From assembly GCA_964629015.1 (NCBI GenBank), contig CAZVMN010000008.1, positions 62,001 to 126,000 of the forward strand: a stretch of DNA of 64,000 bases, written 5' to 3'. The DNA comes from Oceanococcus sp964629015. GTDB taxonomy: Bacteria; Pseudomonadota; Gammaproteobacteria; Nevskiales; Oceanococcaceae. Position numbers and translations under genes: made by a program. Position 1 is the stretch's first letter; the number at the start of each line of letters is the position of its first letter. This document shows, piece after piece, positions 43,800-52,662 of the stretch. The notes under the pieces are model-generated. The model saw only the letters and a list, made by a program, of their open reading frames with translations. It was not told the origin of the DNA and ran no database searches.

Positions 43800-44779
43800 T
43801 GCACGGACGTATTGTTGAGTCGGCATTCCGACCGCACCCTTTGCTGCGCAACGCGCATCTGCAGACTGTCGTGCCCACCCTGTTCCGCGCGTTGCCGGAT
43901 CTGGCGCTGGACGTCGAGCGTTGGGAGCTGGCCGATGGGGATTTTGTTGATTTGGGCTGGTTCGCCAAACCGCAGCGTGGGCAGCCGGTGGCGGTGTTGG
44001 TCCATGGTTTGACCGGTGGCTTTGAATCCAAATACCTGCGCGGTACCGCGCGCCGCTTGATGGAACGCGGTTGGGCGGGCCTGATACTGCAACTGCGCGG
44101 TGCCGGCGAGGAGCCCAACCGCTTGCCGCGCAATTATCACCAGGGCGATACCGTCGATTTGCGAGCTTTGCTCGCACGTTTGCGTGCGGAGTATCCCGAA
44201 TCCGCTTTGGCCAACATCGGCTGGTCACTGGGGGGCAATATCACCCTCAAAGCGGCCGGTGAGAGTGGGGCGGATCACCCAGCGGATCTGGTTGTCGCGG
44301 TCAGCGTGCCTTTTGAACTTGAGTCGTGCGCTGAGCGCTTGCGTCAAGGTCTGTCCAAGGTCTATCAGCGGCGTTTGCTCGGCGATCTCAAGGTCATGGC
44401 GCGGCGCAAAGCACAGCAGGTCGCCCTGCCGGCCGGGGTGGATTTGCAGACGGCCAGCGCCGCGCGCGATTTTTTCGATTTCGACGATGCCTGGACCGCA
44501 CCGCTGCACGGTTTCGACGATGCGCGCGACTATTACCGCCGCTGCGAATGCGGCCCGTTTTTACGCAGCATCGCCAAACCCTGCCTGATCGTGCACAGCC
44601 TGGATGATCCGTTTATGCGTCCGCAGATCGTGCCAGGCGAGCAGGCCTTGTCACCCAGCGTGCAGCTGGAATTGAGCCGTCACGGCGGGCATGTGGGTTT
44701 TGTCGCCCAGGCGTCGGGTGGCACTGCCGACTACTGGTTGGAGCGCCACATCAGTGACTGGCTGAGCGAACGGATTTAA
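43799..44779 (+). CDS. YheT-family alpha/beta hydrolase
   Basis: 326 residues with the nucleophile elbow GWSLGGN, a catalytic Asp in VHSLDDPFM and His in SRHGGHVGF, plus the family N-terminus FRPHPLLRNAHLQTV. Members hydrolyse esters of unknown physiological substrate. It is the last gene of the overlapping DUF4105-PPTase-ampD set and ends with a 4-base convergent overlap with the next gene. Confidence 0.9.
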   Translation: MHGRIVESAFRPHPLLRNAHLQTVVPTLFRALPDLALDVERWELADGDFVDLGWFAKPQRGQPVAVLVHGLTGGFESKYLRGTARRLMERGWAGLILQLRGAGEEPNRLPRNYHQGDTVDLRALLARLRAEYPESALANIGWSLGGNITLKAAGESGADHPADLVVAVSVPFELESCAERLRQGLSKVYQRRLLGDLKVMARRKAQQVALPAGVDLQTASAARDFFDFDDAWTAPLHGFDDARDYYRRCECGPFLRSIAKPCLIVHSLDDPFMRPQIVPGEQALSPSVQLELSRHGGHVGFVAQASGGTADYWLERHISDWLSERI

Positions 44780-45786
44780 GCGTTGAGCAGCTTGGTGCAG
44801 GCCGTCGAGCGATAGAACGGCGCCAACTGCAGCTCCAGCCAGGTTTCCAGCAGCCCGGTGTCGTGAGCGTGCTGAAGCAGTTCCGGTGCGAGTGTGCGAA
44901 TCTCTTCGCTGACGAGGTCGCGGTTGAGCCCAATGTGGTTCAGCAAGGCTGCCAACGACTGGCTGCCGTAGACCTCGTAAAAGCCCTGAATACCCTCACG
45001 CACCAGTTCCTGGATGTACTCGGTCTGGCGCAACTCGTGCCAGACCTGCAGGCCGAAGCTGGCCAGCCGGTCAATGTCCTCGTCGCCGATCATGTCGGTG
45101 ACACTGAGCTGAGCATCCTTGCCGTCTTTCCAGATCTCTTCAGCAAGCTGGCGAATTTCATCCGGGCCCAGCGCATCCAGCAAAAACTGCTGGCTGTTGC
45201 GGATGCTTTTCTCAGTGTTGCCGCGGATGAAGTTGCGCAGACGATCTTCGATGGCGGATTCGAGCCCCGGCATGCGCTTGTTGAGGGCCGCGCTGCCTTT
45301 GCTCAGCAGCGAGCCCATGCCGGGCACTTTCTGCACCGCGCCGCTGCTTGATGACAGGTAGTCGCGGATACCGCTGTACAACACATTGGAAATCAGCATC
45401 GCGTAAAGCGGACTTTCCGTCGCCTGCTTGATCAGGTTCTCGCGCAGATCGTCCATGTCCACGATGAGTTCAACACCGGCGTTGTAAAGCTCATCATCGA
45501 CGACGTCGCCAATCCGCGTCTGGGTGTTCACCGGCAGTTGAATCAGACGTTTGGCGATGGAGCCGATGAGTACGGTCAAGGTGTCGGGCAGGTACCACTG
45601 ATCCAGCCAGCGCAGCGCAGTGTCGACCGCGGTATCGGCCGAGACCATGGCCGAAACATGCGTGTCATCCAGCCAGTTCCAAACGCCGTCAATGAACGGG
45701 TCGAGATCCTTGCTGACCTTTTTGGCTGTCCAGCGTTTGAGTTCGAAGGCGATATGCGCCTGCAGCAGTTTCTCGGCCTGATCCAT
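44776..45786 (-). CDS. Conserved alpha-helical protein, function unknown
   Basis: 336 residues, strongly helical, acidic, with no signal peptide and only weakly hydrophobic stretches (SPLYAMLISNVLYSGI). A Gly-rich segment (GMGSLLSKGSAALNKRMPG) lies near the middle. No catalytic motif is recognised. The ATG at 45786 follows an AGACAC-type weak ribosome site; the frame runs to 45843. It lies 22 bases downstream of rdgC on the same strand, so co-transcription is likely. Confidence 0.7.
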   Translation of the reverse strand: MDQAEKLLQAHIAFELKRWTAKKVSKDLDPFIDGVWNWLDDTHVSAMVSADTAVDTALRWLDQWYLPDTLTVLIGSIAKRLIQLPVNTQTRIGDVVDDELYNAGVELIVDMDDLRENLIKQATESPLYAMLISNVLYSGIRDYLSSSSGAVQKVPGMGSLLSKGSAALNKRMPGLESAIEDRLRNFIRGNTEKSIRNSQQFLLDALGPDEIRQLAEEIWKDGKDAQLSVTDMIGDEDIDRLASFGLQVWHELRQTEYIQELVREGIQGFYEVYGSQSLAALLNHIGLNRDLVSEEIRTLAPELLQHAHDTGLLETWLELQLAPFYRSTACTKLLNA

Positions 45787-45808
45787 GCGGGTGTCTCCGT
45801 GCTGTGTG

Positions 45809-46708
45809 TTATTCCGCCCCAATAATGGCGCAAAGTTCGCCAAGCATCATGCGCAATTCATTGCTCATCAGGGTGAAATCGATTTCGAAGCGTTGTTCTT
45901 CATCGACATCGCTGCCTTCCGAGCCGTCATCGCGATCCATGTCGAGGAATTTCAGCTTCTTGATCTGCAGGGTGTCGTTGAGAACGAAGGACAGTTTGTC
46001 GCCCCACGACATGCCCAGTTTGCTGACCCGCTTGCCGGAGGTGATGTGCTTGCGGATCTCTTCGGTGTTCAGCGGGTGGCGCAGGTAGCGCACCGTGGAT
46101 TTGGTTTCCTCGCTGCCGTTGAGTTCGCATTCGTCTTCAATCTGGAAGGCTCCCGGTGCAGCATTTTTGGCCAGCCATTCGGTCATGGTGACCGACAGCG
46201 CCATGTTCGGCTCGACCAGTTGGACCGGCGGCAAGTCTTCCACCGTGGCGCGCAGGTGTTCGATGAGGTTTTCTGCGGCGGCGGCGGTCGAGGTGTCCAC
46301 GATCAGCCAGCCTTGCTCACAATCGATCCACGCGCGCACCCGTTTGCGGCGAACAAAGGCGCGCGGCAGCAGGGTCATGGTGACCTCGTCCTTGATGTCG
46401 CGCATCTGTTTGCGGCCCGGTTTGTAACCGCGTTGAGCTTCAAAATCCCGCGCTTTGTCTTTGGCTTCTTCGTTGATGACGCTGGCTGGCAGTAGCTTTT
46501 CTTCGGTGCCGTGCGCAATCATCAAATGCGGCAACAGCGCTTCGACCAAGGCACCGTCATCGTTCTTCGGCGCGACCCAGCCGCGGCTCTGTGCCGCCTG
46601 ACCGGTGCATGGCAGCAAAGGTTTACGCCCGAGTTGCTCTTCCAGAGCAGCCGGTGTGATGGACCAGGGTTTTTCCAGACGGAACAGGCACAGATTCTTG
46701 AACCACAT
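45809..46708 (-). CDS. rdgC: Recombination-associated protein RdgC
   Basis: 299 residues matching RdgC from the N-terminus (MWFKNLCLFRLEKPW) through RGWVAPKNDDGAL, LLPASVINEEAKDKA and GRKQMRDIKDEVTM. It forms a ring-shaped dimer on double-stranded DNA and modulates RecA loading. RdgC is restricted to beta- and gammaproteobacteria, which helps place the host. It is divergent from the ECF sigma gene. Confidence 0.96.
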   Translation of the reverse strand: MWFKNLCLFRLEKPWSITPAALEEQLGRKPLLPCTGQAAQSRGWVAPKNDDGALVEALLPHLMIAHGTEEKLLPASVINEEAKDKARDFEAQRGYKPGRKQMRDIKDEVTMTLLPRAFVRRKRVRAWIDCEQGWLIVDTSTAAAAENLIEHLRATVEDLPPVQLVEPNMALSVTMTEWLAKNAAPGAFQIEDECELNGSEETKSTVRYLRHPLNTEEIRKHITSGKRVSKLGMSWGDKLSFVLNDTLQIKKLKFLDMDRDDGSEGSDVDEEQRFEIDFTLMSNELRMMLGELCAIIGAE

Positions 46709-46844
46709 GGTGTTGAGCAGGCATCGAAAAAGGGTCGCGGATCATATCAGGCTCAGCACGGGTAAAAGTCTGAGAGGAGTGACGTCTTGGATTGTTGATC
46801 GCCTGGTGGTGTAATGCAGATTCCATGAATATCGGGGGAGATCC
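46709..46844 (+). promoter_or_regulatory. Divergent rdgC/sigma region with candidate sigma-70 promoter
   Basis: Rightward, TTGGAT (46787-46792) and TGTAAT (46810-46815) are separated by 17 bases, a reasonable sigma-70-like promoter for the ECF sigma gene. The ribosome site GGGGGAG is five bases before its ATG. The leftward rdgC promoter was not identified. Confidence 0.45.
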
Positions 46845-47393
46845 ATGGAGCAACACCATCAAGCCGGTGATTTGACCCGGCAAGGGGCAGGCGCGCTGTA
46901 CGAAGCGCTGTATCAGGAACTCAAGACGCGGGCCCACCGTGAGCGTCGAAAGCTGGTCGCTGGGCAGACTTTTATCACCACCGCGTTGGTCAATGAGGCG
47001 TTCTTCAAATTGGCCGCCGGCAATCAGGATTACGCCAGCCGAGCTCACTTCCTCAACACCGCAGCAGCGGCCATGCGACAGGTTCTGGTGGACAGCGCAC
47101 GTGCAACGTTGGCGGAAAAGCGCGGTAGCGGGCAGAAACCTTTGTCACTGGATGATTCCGGGCTTGGCCTGATGCCGGCCGATCCATCCGAAGGGGCAGA
47201 TTTCCTGCTCGAGTTGAATCAGCATCTCGAGCAGTTGGCCGAGCTGAATCCGCGTTTGGCACGGGTGGTGGAATGTCGCTTTTTCAGCGGCTACACCGAT
47301 GCGGAAACCGCCGAAGCCCTGGACGTCACCGAACGCACGGTGCGGCGGGATTGGCTCAAAGCCAAGGCTTGGCTTTACGACGCGATGAACTGA
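46845..47393 (+). CDS. ECF-type RNA polymerase sigma factor (TIGR02999-like)
   Basis: 182 residues with a sigma region 2 (FITTALVNEAFFKLA) and region 4 (ELNPRLARVVECRFFSGYTDAETAEALDVTERTVRRDW), plus the DSARATLAEKRGSG linker typical of the ECF subgroup that is often encoded next to Ser/Thr kinases. No anti-sigma gene is adjacent. It converges with the large kinase gene at 47416, leaving 22 bases, which suggests that the kinase controls or is controlled by this sigma factor. Confidence 0.9.
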   Translation: MEQHHQAGDLTRQGAGALYEALYQELKTRAHRERRKLVAGQTFITTALVNEAFFKLAAGNQDYASRAHFLNTAAAAMRQVLVDSARATLAEKRGSGQKPLSLDDSGLGLMPADPSEGADFLLELNQHLEQLAELNPRLARVVECRFFSGYTDAETAEALDVTERTVRRDWLKAKAWLYDAMN

Positions 47394-47415
47394 TCGCCAG
47401 CGTGGCGTCCCGTGG

Positions 47416-50061
47416 TTAACGCGCGGTGCTGAAAAGCTGGCTGATGGGGTGGTCGTTGCCCAGCTGACGGCGAGCCTGGGTCCGACTTTGCTGCCATAAG
47501 CTCTCGGCTTCGTCAGCGCGTCCGAGGGCGTGAAGTAGATCGACTTTGCGCCGGTTCATCTTTAGCACCTCGTAGTGCGCGGGGTGACGGGCGCGCGATT
47601 TTGTCGCGATGGCCTGGTCCACGACAGCCAGCGCCTGTTGCACATTGCCTTGCTCTTGCAGCCACGCGGCTTTCAGGGCCAGAGCATCAGCGTACTGACT
47701 CAGGACAGCATCGCCAGCGTCGGACAAACCTTGCAGCGCGGCGTCGAACAACGCGGCACTGGCCTCAGTGGGCGGGCTCAAACGCGCCATCAGCGCTTGA
47801 TTCAAAAAGTGCCAACTGGTCGGTGTGGCGTTTGCCGAGGACAAGGCGGCGCTCAACTTGTGGCGCGCTTCTTCAACCAATCCGTCCTCATTTAAGGCCC
47901 GCGCCAGCGCGTAAACCGCGCTGGCATGCAGGCGGCCACCAGCGCCGGCGTACTTTTCCGCCATCCATTCGCCCTGTTCGAGCAGGCGCATGCCGGCATT
48001 GCGCCGCCCGTTGATACGGTGGGCGACGCCGAGATTTTTCATCAAGGTGGCTTGGGCTGCGGAGGCGCCATACAACTGGGTGCGCAGCTCCAGCGCGGTA
48101 GCCAGGCGTTTTTCGCCTTCGTAAGGATCACCGTGGCGCAATGCGAACAAGCCCCAGTTGGCGAGCAAATTGAGCGCATCCGGCGAGTTGTCCTTGCCGA
48201 TGGCCTGCCACACCTGCCAAGCCTCAGCGCACGCCGTCAGGGCTTCAGCCAGTCGGTTGTCGTAGTACAGCGCAACAGCCAGATTGATCAGCACGATGCC
48301 GGTTTCTTCATGCGCTTCGCCCCAGTAGGCGCGCGCTCGGTCGGCGGCGTCGCGCAGATGTGTGACGGCAACGTCGGTCTGTCCTTGCGCGCGGGCCAAC
48401 TGTGAGGCCAGCGTGGCAGCCCAAATGCGCTCGGCGGGGTAACGTTCCGGGGTCAGGTTCCACACCGCGATGGCGCGCTCATACAACACGCGCGCTTGGG
48501 GATAGTCGCCATCGCGGTACGCGATGTGCGCCAGGTTGATATCGATGCTGGCGCGCACTTCCGGGTCAACTTGGTCCTGCGGCAAGGCCTGAGCGCGGTT
48601 AAGCAGTTCTCGTGCACCGGCATAGTTTTCGGTGAACAGTTGAAGCTCCCCAAGCATTTGCATCAAGGCGGCGGCCGTTGCGGGGTCATCGCCAAAATCG
48701 CGTTCGATGTTGGCGGCGCTTTGCGCAAACAGCTCACGCGCGGTGAGTTGGTCGCTGTCCAGTTCGCTGGCGGCACTGCGAAACAGGCGCAGGATGGAGC
48801 CGCGCATGGTCGACAGTCGGGCCGCTTCGCGCCGTGCGATGTCACGCTCATTGGCGGCTTTGTGGGCCTGCCAACTGGCTGCTGCCAGTCCGATGGCAAG
48901 ACTGATCACCACTGCCAGCGCGGCGCTGGCAAGCAACGCATGGCGACGTAGCAAGCGTCCGGCACGGTAGGCGAAGTGGGGTGGTCGAGCCAGCACCGGT
49001 TCGTTGTTGAGATGCCGCTGCAAATCCTCAGCCAGGGCCTGCACGCTGCTGTAGCGGTGCTGTGGTTCTCGTGCCAGAGCTTTGCTGCAGATCGCATCCA
49101 GATCGCCGCGGAGTGGGGCGATGGCGGCTCCACTGACGCGCAAGCTCGGCGGTTTGGGTTGTGCATGACAGATGCGATCCAGCATGCGCGGCAAGCTCAG
49201 GCCTTCGAGTTCAATCGGGGGGCGCTTGCACAGCAGAAAATACAGCGTTGCACCTAGCCCGTAGACATCGGTCGCGGTGGTGATGGCCTCGCCATTGAAT
49301 TGCTCGGGCGCAGCGTAGTTGGGCGTGGCCAGCGCCTGGGTCGCGTTGGCGTTCAGTCCATCCGGATTGAGTTTGGCGATGCCAAAGTCGAGCAGATGAG
49401 GGCGACCATCGTGATCAACCAGGATGTTGTCCGGTTTGATATCGCGATGCACGACCAGGCGGCTGTGGGCGTAACTGACGGCAGGACACAGGTCGAGAAA
49501 GAGTTGGATGCGACGCTGCAGGTCCGGGCGTTCCTGTTCCAGCCATGTCGTCAGGGGGCGGCCATCGATGTATTCCATCGCCATGTAGGGCCGACCATCC
49601 GGTGTCAGGCCGCCATCAATCAGCCGCGCGATGCCGGGGTGATGCAGGTCAGCCAGGATCTGCCGTTCGCTTTCAAAGCGCGCCAGCATGGCATCCTGGT
49701 CACCACGCAATAGTTTGAGCGCGACGGTCTGGTTGTAAACGCCGTCATCGCGACGGGCCTTATAAACTTCGCCCATGCCGCCGCGACCCAGCAATTCGAG
49801 AATGCGCCAGGGCCCGATCTGGCCGCTTGCAGTCGGTGCTTGATCGTCGTCCTCGCTTGGGGTTTCGCCCAGCGGGCCGGTTTCCATGAATTCACCGGCA
49901 TCGTCGCTGGCGGCGAGCAATGCCAGCACACGTTGGCGCAGTTCCGGGCGGTCTGCGGTTTTGGCTTCAACGTACGATGCGCGCTCGGCCGGGGCGCGAT
50001 CCAGCGCAGCGTCGAGCAGATCTTCGATCTCTTGCCACAGGGCAGCGTCGTTTGTACTCAT
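47416..50061 (-). CDS. Receptor-type Ser/Thr protein kinase with C-terminal TPR region
   Basis: 881 residues. A PknB-like kinase domain spans about residues 84-355, with the Gly loop GRGGMGEV (92-99), Lys116 in VALKLL, HRDIKPDN (Asp207) and DFG at 225-227. A membrane helix follows at about 375-396. The C-terminal 480 residues, predicted outside the cytoplasm, are helical with many TPR-like units (for example YAGARELLNRAQALP and YPQARVLYERAIAV). It is likely an envelope-signal kinase paired with the convergent ECF sigma factor. The ATG at 50061 is chosen; the frame extends to 50124. Confidence 0.92.
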   Translation of the reverse strand: MSTNDAALWQEIEDLLDAALDRAPAERASYVEAKTADRPELRQRVLALLAASDDAGEFMETGPLGETPSEDDDQAPTASGQIGPWRILELLGRGGMGEVYKARRDDGVYNQTVALKLLRGDQDAMLARFESERQILADLHHPGIARLIDGGLTPDGRPYMAMEYIDGRPLTTWLEQERPDLQRRIQLFLDLCPAVSYAHSRLVVHRDIKPDNILVDHDGRPHLLDFGIAKLNPDGLNANATQALATPNYAAPEQFNGEAITTATDVYGLGATLYFLLCKRPPIELEGLSLPRMLDRICHAQPKPPSLRVSGAAIAPLRGDLDAICSKALAREPQHRYSSVQALAEDLQRHLNNEPVLARPPHFAYRAGRLLRRHALLASAALAVVISLAIGLAAASWQAHKAANERDIARREAARLSTMRGSILRLFRSAASELDSDQLTARELFAQSAANIERDFGDDPATAAALMQMLGELQLFTENYAGARELLNRAQALPQDQVDPEVRASIDINLAHIAYRDGDYPQARVLYERAIAVWNLTPERYPAERIWAATLASQLARAQGQTDVAVTHLRDAADRARAYWGEAHEETGIVLINLAVALYYDNRLAEALTACAEAWQVWQAIGKDNSPDALNLLANWGLFALRHGDPYEGEKRLATALELRTQLYGASAAQATLMKNLGVAHRINGRRNAGMRLLEQGEWMAEKYAGAGGRLHASAVYALARALNEDGLVEEARHKLSAALSSANATPTSWHFLNQALMARLSPPTEASAALFDAALQGLSDAGDAVLSQYADALALKAAWLQEQGNVQQALAVVDQAIATKSRARHPAHYEVLKMNRRKVDLLHALGRADEAESLWQQSRTQARRQLGNDHPISQLFSTAR

Positions 50062-50178
50062 GAACGCGCAGGCCTTGTTGGGGTCTGAAGCGCTCAGTGT
50101 AGCCGCTGCGCATGGCGGCACCACAATCGCGGCGTATGCTTGCCGTCAGAACTGAAGGATTAGCGTGGAGGCTTCCGA
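50062..50178. promoter_or_regulatory. Divergent kinase/DUF4412 region
   Basis: 117 bases between the leftward kinase and the rightward DUF4412 gene. GGAGG lies eight bases before the rightward ATG. No clear promoter elements were identified. Confidence 0.3.
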
Positions 50179-50931
50179 ATGAATTTATCCCGTGTATGGC
50201 TTGTACCGGCGTTGCTGGGGCTCAGCGGAGTCGCTTCGGCGGCGGGTACGTTGTCTTACGCCAGCCCCGGCAATGAGGGGCGCCAGCTGCTGGAAATCGG
50301 CGCGCAAGCGGTGCGGATGTCGCAGTCGGGCCAGCCTCAATGGATGCTGTATCAGGATGCGGACAAAACGCTGTACATCGTTGACGACACCCAGCGCAGC
50401 TACAACCGGGTCACCGAAGAGGCTGCGCAGGCGCTGGCCAAGCAAGTTGCGGGTCTGCAAAAGCAGATCGAGCAGCAACTTGCGATGCTACCGCCGGAGC
50501 AACGCGAAATGATGAAAGGCATGCTGCCGCAGGTCCCGGATATGTCCAAGCACAACTTCCGTGTGGAGAAAGGCGAGGGCATGCGCAAGGTCGGCGACTA
50601 CAGCTGCCGACCGGCGACCGTCTTCGACAATGACAAGCCGAGTGAAGAACTGTGTCTCGCTACGGTGAAAGAGGTCGGGCTGAAGGATGCAGATCTGAAT
50701 CTTCTCAAACGCATGGGCGCAGCCATGAGTGCCATGGCCTCGCAGTTTGGCGCCGGTTCGATGGCCGCCGTGCTGGACCAGATGGATGGTGTCCCGGTCG
50801 AGCATCGTGCGCCAGGGGCCAAACAACCCAAAGCCACGCTGGTTGGCGTGAATACATCAGCGCCGGATGCGGCGCGTTTCAAATTGCCCGAAGGCTACTC
50901 CGAACGGCCGCTGTTTCCAGGAATGAATTGA
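50179..50931 (+). CDS. DUF4412-like secreted protein
   Basis: 250 residues with a signal peptide (MNLSRVWLVPALLGLSG..., cleavage near VASAAG). The middle has VRMSQSGQPQWMLYQDADK and IVDDTQRSYNRVTEE, then a Met/Gln-rich helical section and GDYSCRPATVFDNDKPSEELC. The overall pattern fits DUF4412/LolA-fold-like periplasmic proteins of unknown function. The stop overlaps the yceH-like start (TGATG). Confidence 0.7.
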   Translation: MNLSRVWLVPALLGLSGVASAAGTLSYASPGNEGRQLLEIGAQAVRMSQSGQPQWMLYQDADKTLYIVDDTQRSYNRVTEEAAQALAKQVAGLQKQIEQQLAMLPPEQREMMKGMLPQVPDMSKHNFRVEKGEGMRKVGDYSCRPATVFDNDKPSEELCLATVKEVGLKDADLNLLKRMGAAMSAMASQFGAGSMAAVLDQMDGVPVEHRAPGAKQPKATLVGVNTSAPDAARFKLPEGYSERPLFPGMN

Positions 50932-51545
50932 TGAGCGATCTGACGCTAACCGCAGTCCAAGCCCGCGTCATCGGCGCCCTGGTCGAGAAGTCACTGACTA
51001 CGCCGCAGTACTACCCGATGACGGTCAACGCGTTGATGGCTGCGTGCAACCAGAAGAACTGCCGTCACCCGGTGATGAGTCTGCGTGAGGGCGAAGTGGG
51101 TTCGGCGCTGTTGGACTTGCTGGAGATGGATCTGGTTGCGGAAGAGATCGGCGCACGCGTTCCGCGTTGGCGGCACCGCTTCAAACACCAGTTTCTGCTC
51201 AACAACGCCACACTCGGTGTGCTTGTGGCTTTGATGCTGCGTGGTCCGCAAACCTTGGCGGAATTGCGTGCCAACACCTCGAATCTGGGTGGCCCGTTCG
51301 AGCTCGAAGCCATCAGCGAAGCGCTGGATGATCTTGCCGACCGCGGTCAGCCGCTGGTCAAAATGCTGGGCACAGCCGGGCAAAAAGGCGCACGTTACGC
51401 CCATTTGCTGTGCGGTGAGGATGCGATTGTGGAGCCAGCAGCGGCGACCAGTCGGGCTGCGGAGGCGTCCAACTCGCGTTTGGATGAGCTGGAAGCCCGG
51501 GTGGCTCAGCTGGAAACGCAGATTGCGCGTTTGCTCAATGCCTGA
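50931..51545 (+). CDS. yceH: YceH family protein (DUF480)
   Basis: 204 residues: two winged-helix-like repeats (VIGALVEKSLTTPQYYPMT, MSLREGEVGSALLDLLE, LMLRGPQTLAELRANTS) and a C-terminal coiled coil (SRLDELEARVAQLETQIARL). It matches the E. coli YceH family, whose function is not well defined. The ATG is coupled to the DUF4412 gene. It converges on slyX. Confidence 0.93.
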   Translation: MSDLTLTAVQARVIGALVEKSLTTPQYYPMTVNALMAACNQKNCRHPVMSLREGEVGSALLDLLEMDLVAEEIGARVPRWRHRFKHQFLLNNATLGVLVALMLRGPQTLAELRANTSNLGGPFELEAISEALDDLADRGQPLVKMLGTAGQKGARYAHLLCGEDAIVEPAAATSRAAEASNSRLDELEARVAQLETQIARLLNA

Positions 51546-51560
51546 GGCATCGCGCGCGCT

Positions 51561-51788
51561 TCAATAATGCGGGGGTCGCTCATCGGCGACTTCACCACCG
51601 CCGCCGCTACCGACATCACGCAGTGATTGCATCTGGCGGGCGAGCTTCTGTACGGCTTTGGTCAGCTCGGTGATCTCGCGCTGCTGGCTGGCGACAATAT
51701 CGTTGAGCTTGAGCACCGTGTCGTCCTGATGGGCGACACGGGCCTGCAAATCAACCAGTAAGTCGGCGATTTCGGGTTGATTCGGCAT
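51561..51788 (-). CDS. slyX: SlyX family protein
   Basis: 75 residues: a coiled coil with the pattern LLVDLQARVAHQDDTVLKLN followed by a Gly-rich linker and the C-terminal RPPHY signature of SlyX. Function unknown in all hosts. It is followed 15 bases later by the convergent end of yceH, and is preceded by the parvulin gene on the same strand. Confidence 0.93.
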   Translation of the reverse strand: MPNQPEIADLLVDLQARVAHQDDTVLKLNDIVASQQREITELTKAVQKLARQMQSLRDVGSGGGGEVADERPPHY

Positions 51789-51803
51789 CGAGAAGCAGCG
51801 TTC

Positions 51804-52085
51804 TTAAGCGTTGCGGCTGGTGATTTCCAGCAGGTGATAACCGAATTGGGTCTTGATCGGGCCGTGCACGGTGTTGAGCTCATCGCGGAACACCACTTGA
51901 TCAAACTCCGGCACCATCATGCCCTGGCTGAAGCTGCCCAGATCACCGCCGGAACGACCGGATGGGCAGGTCGAATGTTCTTTGGCGATGGCGGCAAAAT
52001 CTTCTCCACCGGCGATACGCTGTTTGAGATCGTTGCACTGGTCTTCACTGGCAACGAGGATGTGTCGGGCCGTTGCGGTTGGCAT
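51804..52085 (-). CDS. ppiC: Parvulin-type peptidyl-prolyl isomerase
   Basis: 93 residues, a single parvulin domain: ATARHILVASEDQC, IAKEHSTCPSGRSGGDLG, VPEFDQVVF and the C-terminal TQFGYHLLEITSR. Length matches cytoplasmic PpiC. It catalyses cis-trans isomerisation of proline peptide bonds. The ATG at 52085 is used; a frame to 52115 adds a basic leader. It lies upstream of slyX. Confidence 0.95.
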   Translation of the reverse strand: MPTATARHILVASEDQCNDLKQRIAGGEDFAAIAKEHSTCPSGRSGGDLGSFSQGMMVPEFDQVVFRDELNTVHGPIKTQFGYHLLEITSRNA

Positions 52086-52213
52086 AGGCTTTCTCCTGAA
52101 AAGGTTTCTGAGCATGGGCGCATGACGGCACCGCAGGGTACCGTCTCCGTATATACGAGACGGCGATTATGCCTGCGCCCAAGCCTTCTGCGCCAACCGC
52201 GCGGCGCGTGACC
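52086..52213. promoter_or_regulatory. Intergenic region with a 23-base near-perfect palindrome
   Basis: The segment 52141-52163, CCGTCTC-C-GTATATAC-GAGACGG, is a palindrome broken by a single extra C. It lies between the leftward genes at 52214 and 51804, about 55 bases upstream of the ppiC start, so it could be an operator for ppiC-slyX or a hairpin after the upstream gene. There is no U-tract, which argues against an intrinsic terminator. Confidence 0.45.
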
Positions 52214-52597
52214 TTACTGGGGAGAAACCCGATCCTCAGTGCGCATACGCGTACTGCCGCCGCTGATCCGTGAATCCTGACGTTGGCTGGCGCGATGCAG
52301 GCTGAGCTTGTCGCGTGTGTCACGCAGCATGCTGCCGAGGTGGACTTCGCTATCGTTCATCAGGCTGGCGCCGTGTGGCGTCACCACCACGGACAAACCC
52401 TGGCCATCATTCTGAAAATCGATCGCGGTTTGCTCGAACATATAGCGCAACGCGTCGCGCAGATCGCTCTGGCGCAAACCGGTATAGGCCCACAATCCTT
52501 GCAGTTCGCGGAACGGTAGCGAGGAATAGCGGGTCATGTGCTGTTCTCGGAAGATGCGCAGCAGCGCTTTCTCCAGAGTGCTGTGAGTTACGATCAC
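52214..52597 (-). CDS. Conserved hypothetical protein
   Basis: 127 residues, soluble. The N-terminal two thirds are helical with a winged-helix-like rhythm (LEKALLRIFREQH, FRELQGLWAYTGLRQSDLRDAL) and a strand pair (GLSVVVTPHGASLM). The C-terminus is Arg/Ser-rich and probably disordered. No family is recognised. It is divergent from fabH with 65 bases between, sharing that promoter region. Confidence 0.65.
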   Translation of the reverse strand: MIVTHSTLEKALLRIFREQHMTRYSSLPFRELQGLWAYTGLRQSDLRDALRYMFEQTAIDFQNDGQGLSVVVTPHGASLMNDSEVHLGSMLRDTRDKLSLHRASQRQDSRISGGSTRMRTEDRVSPQ

Positions 52598-52662
52598 GGC
52601 TGAACTCCCATGCGGTGTGTGCGGGTATGCTCTCAGCCGGATGGCAAATAAAAAGTGAAGCG

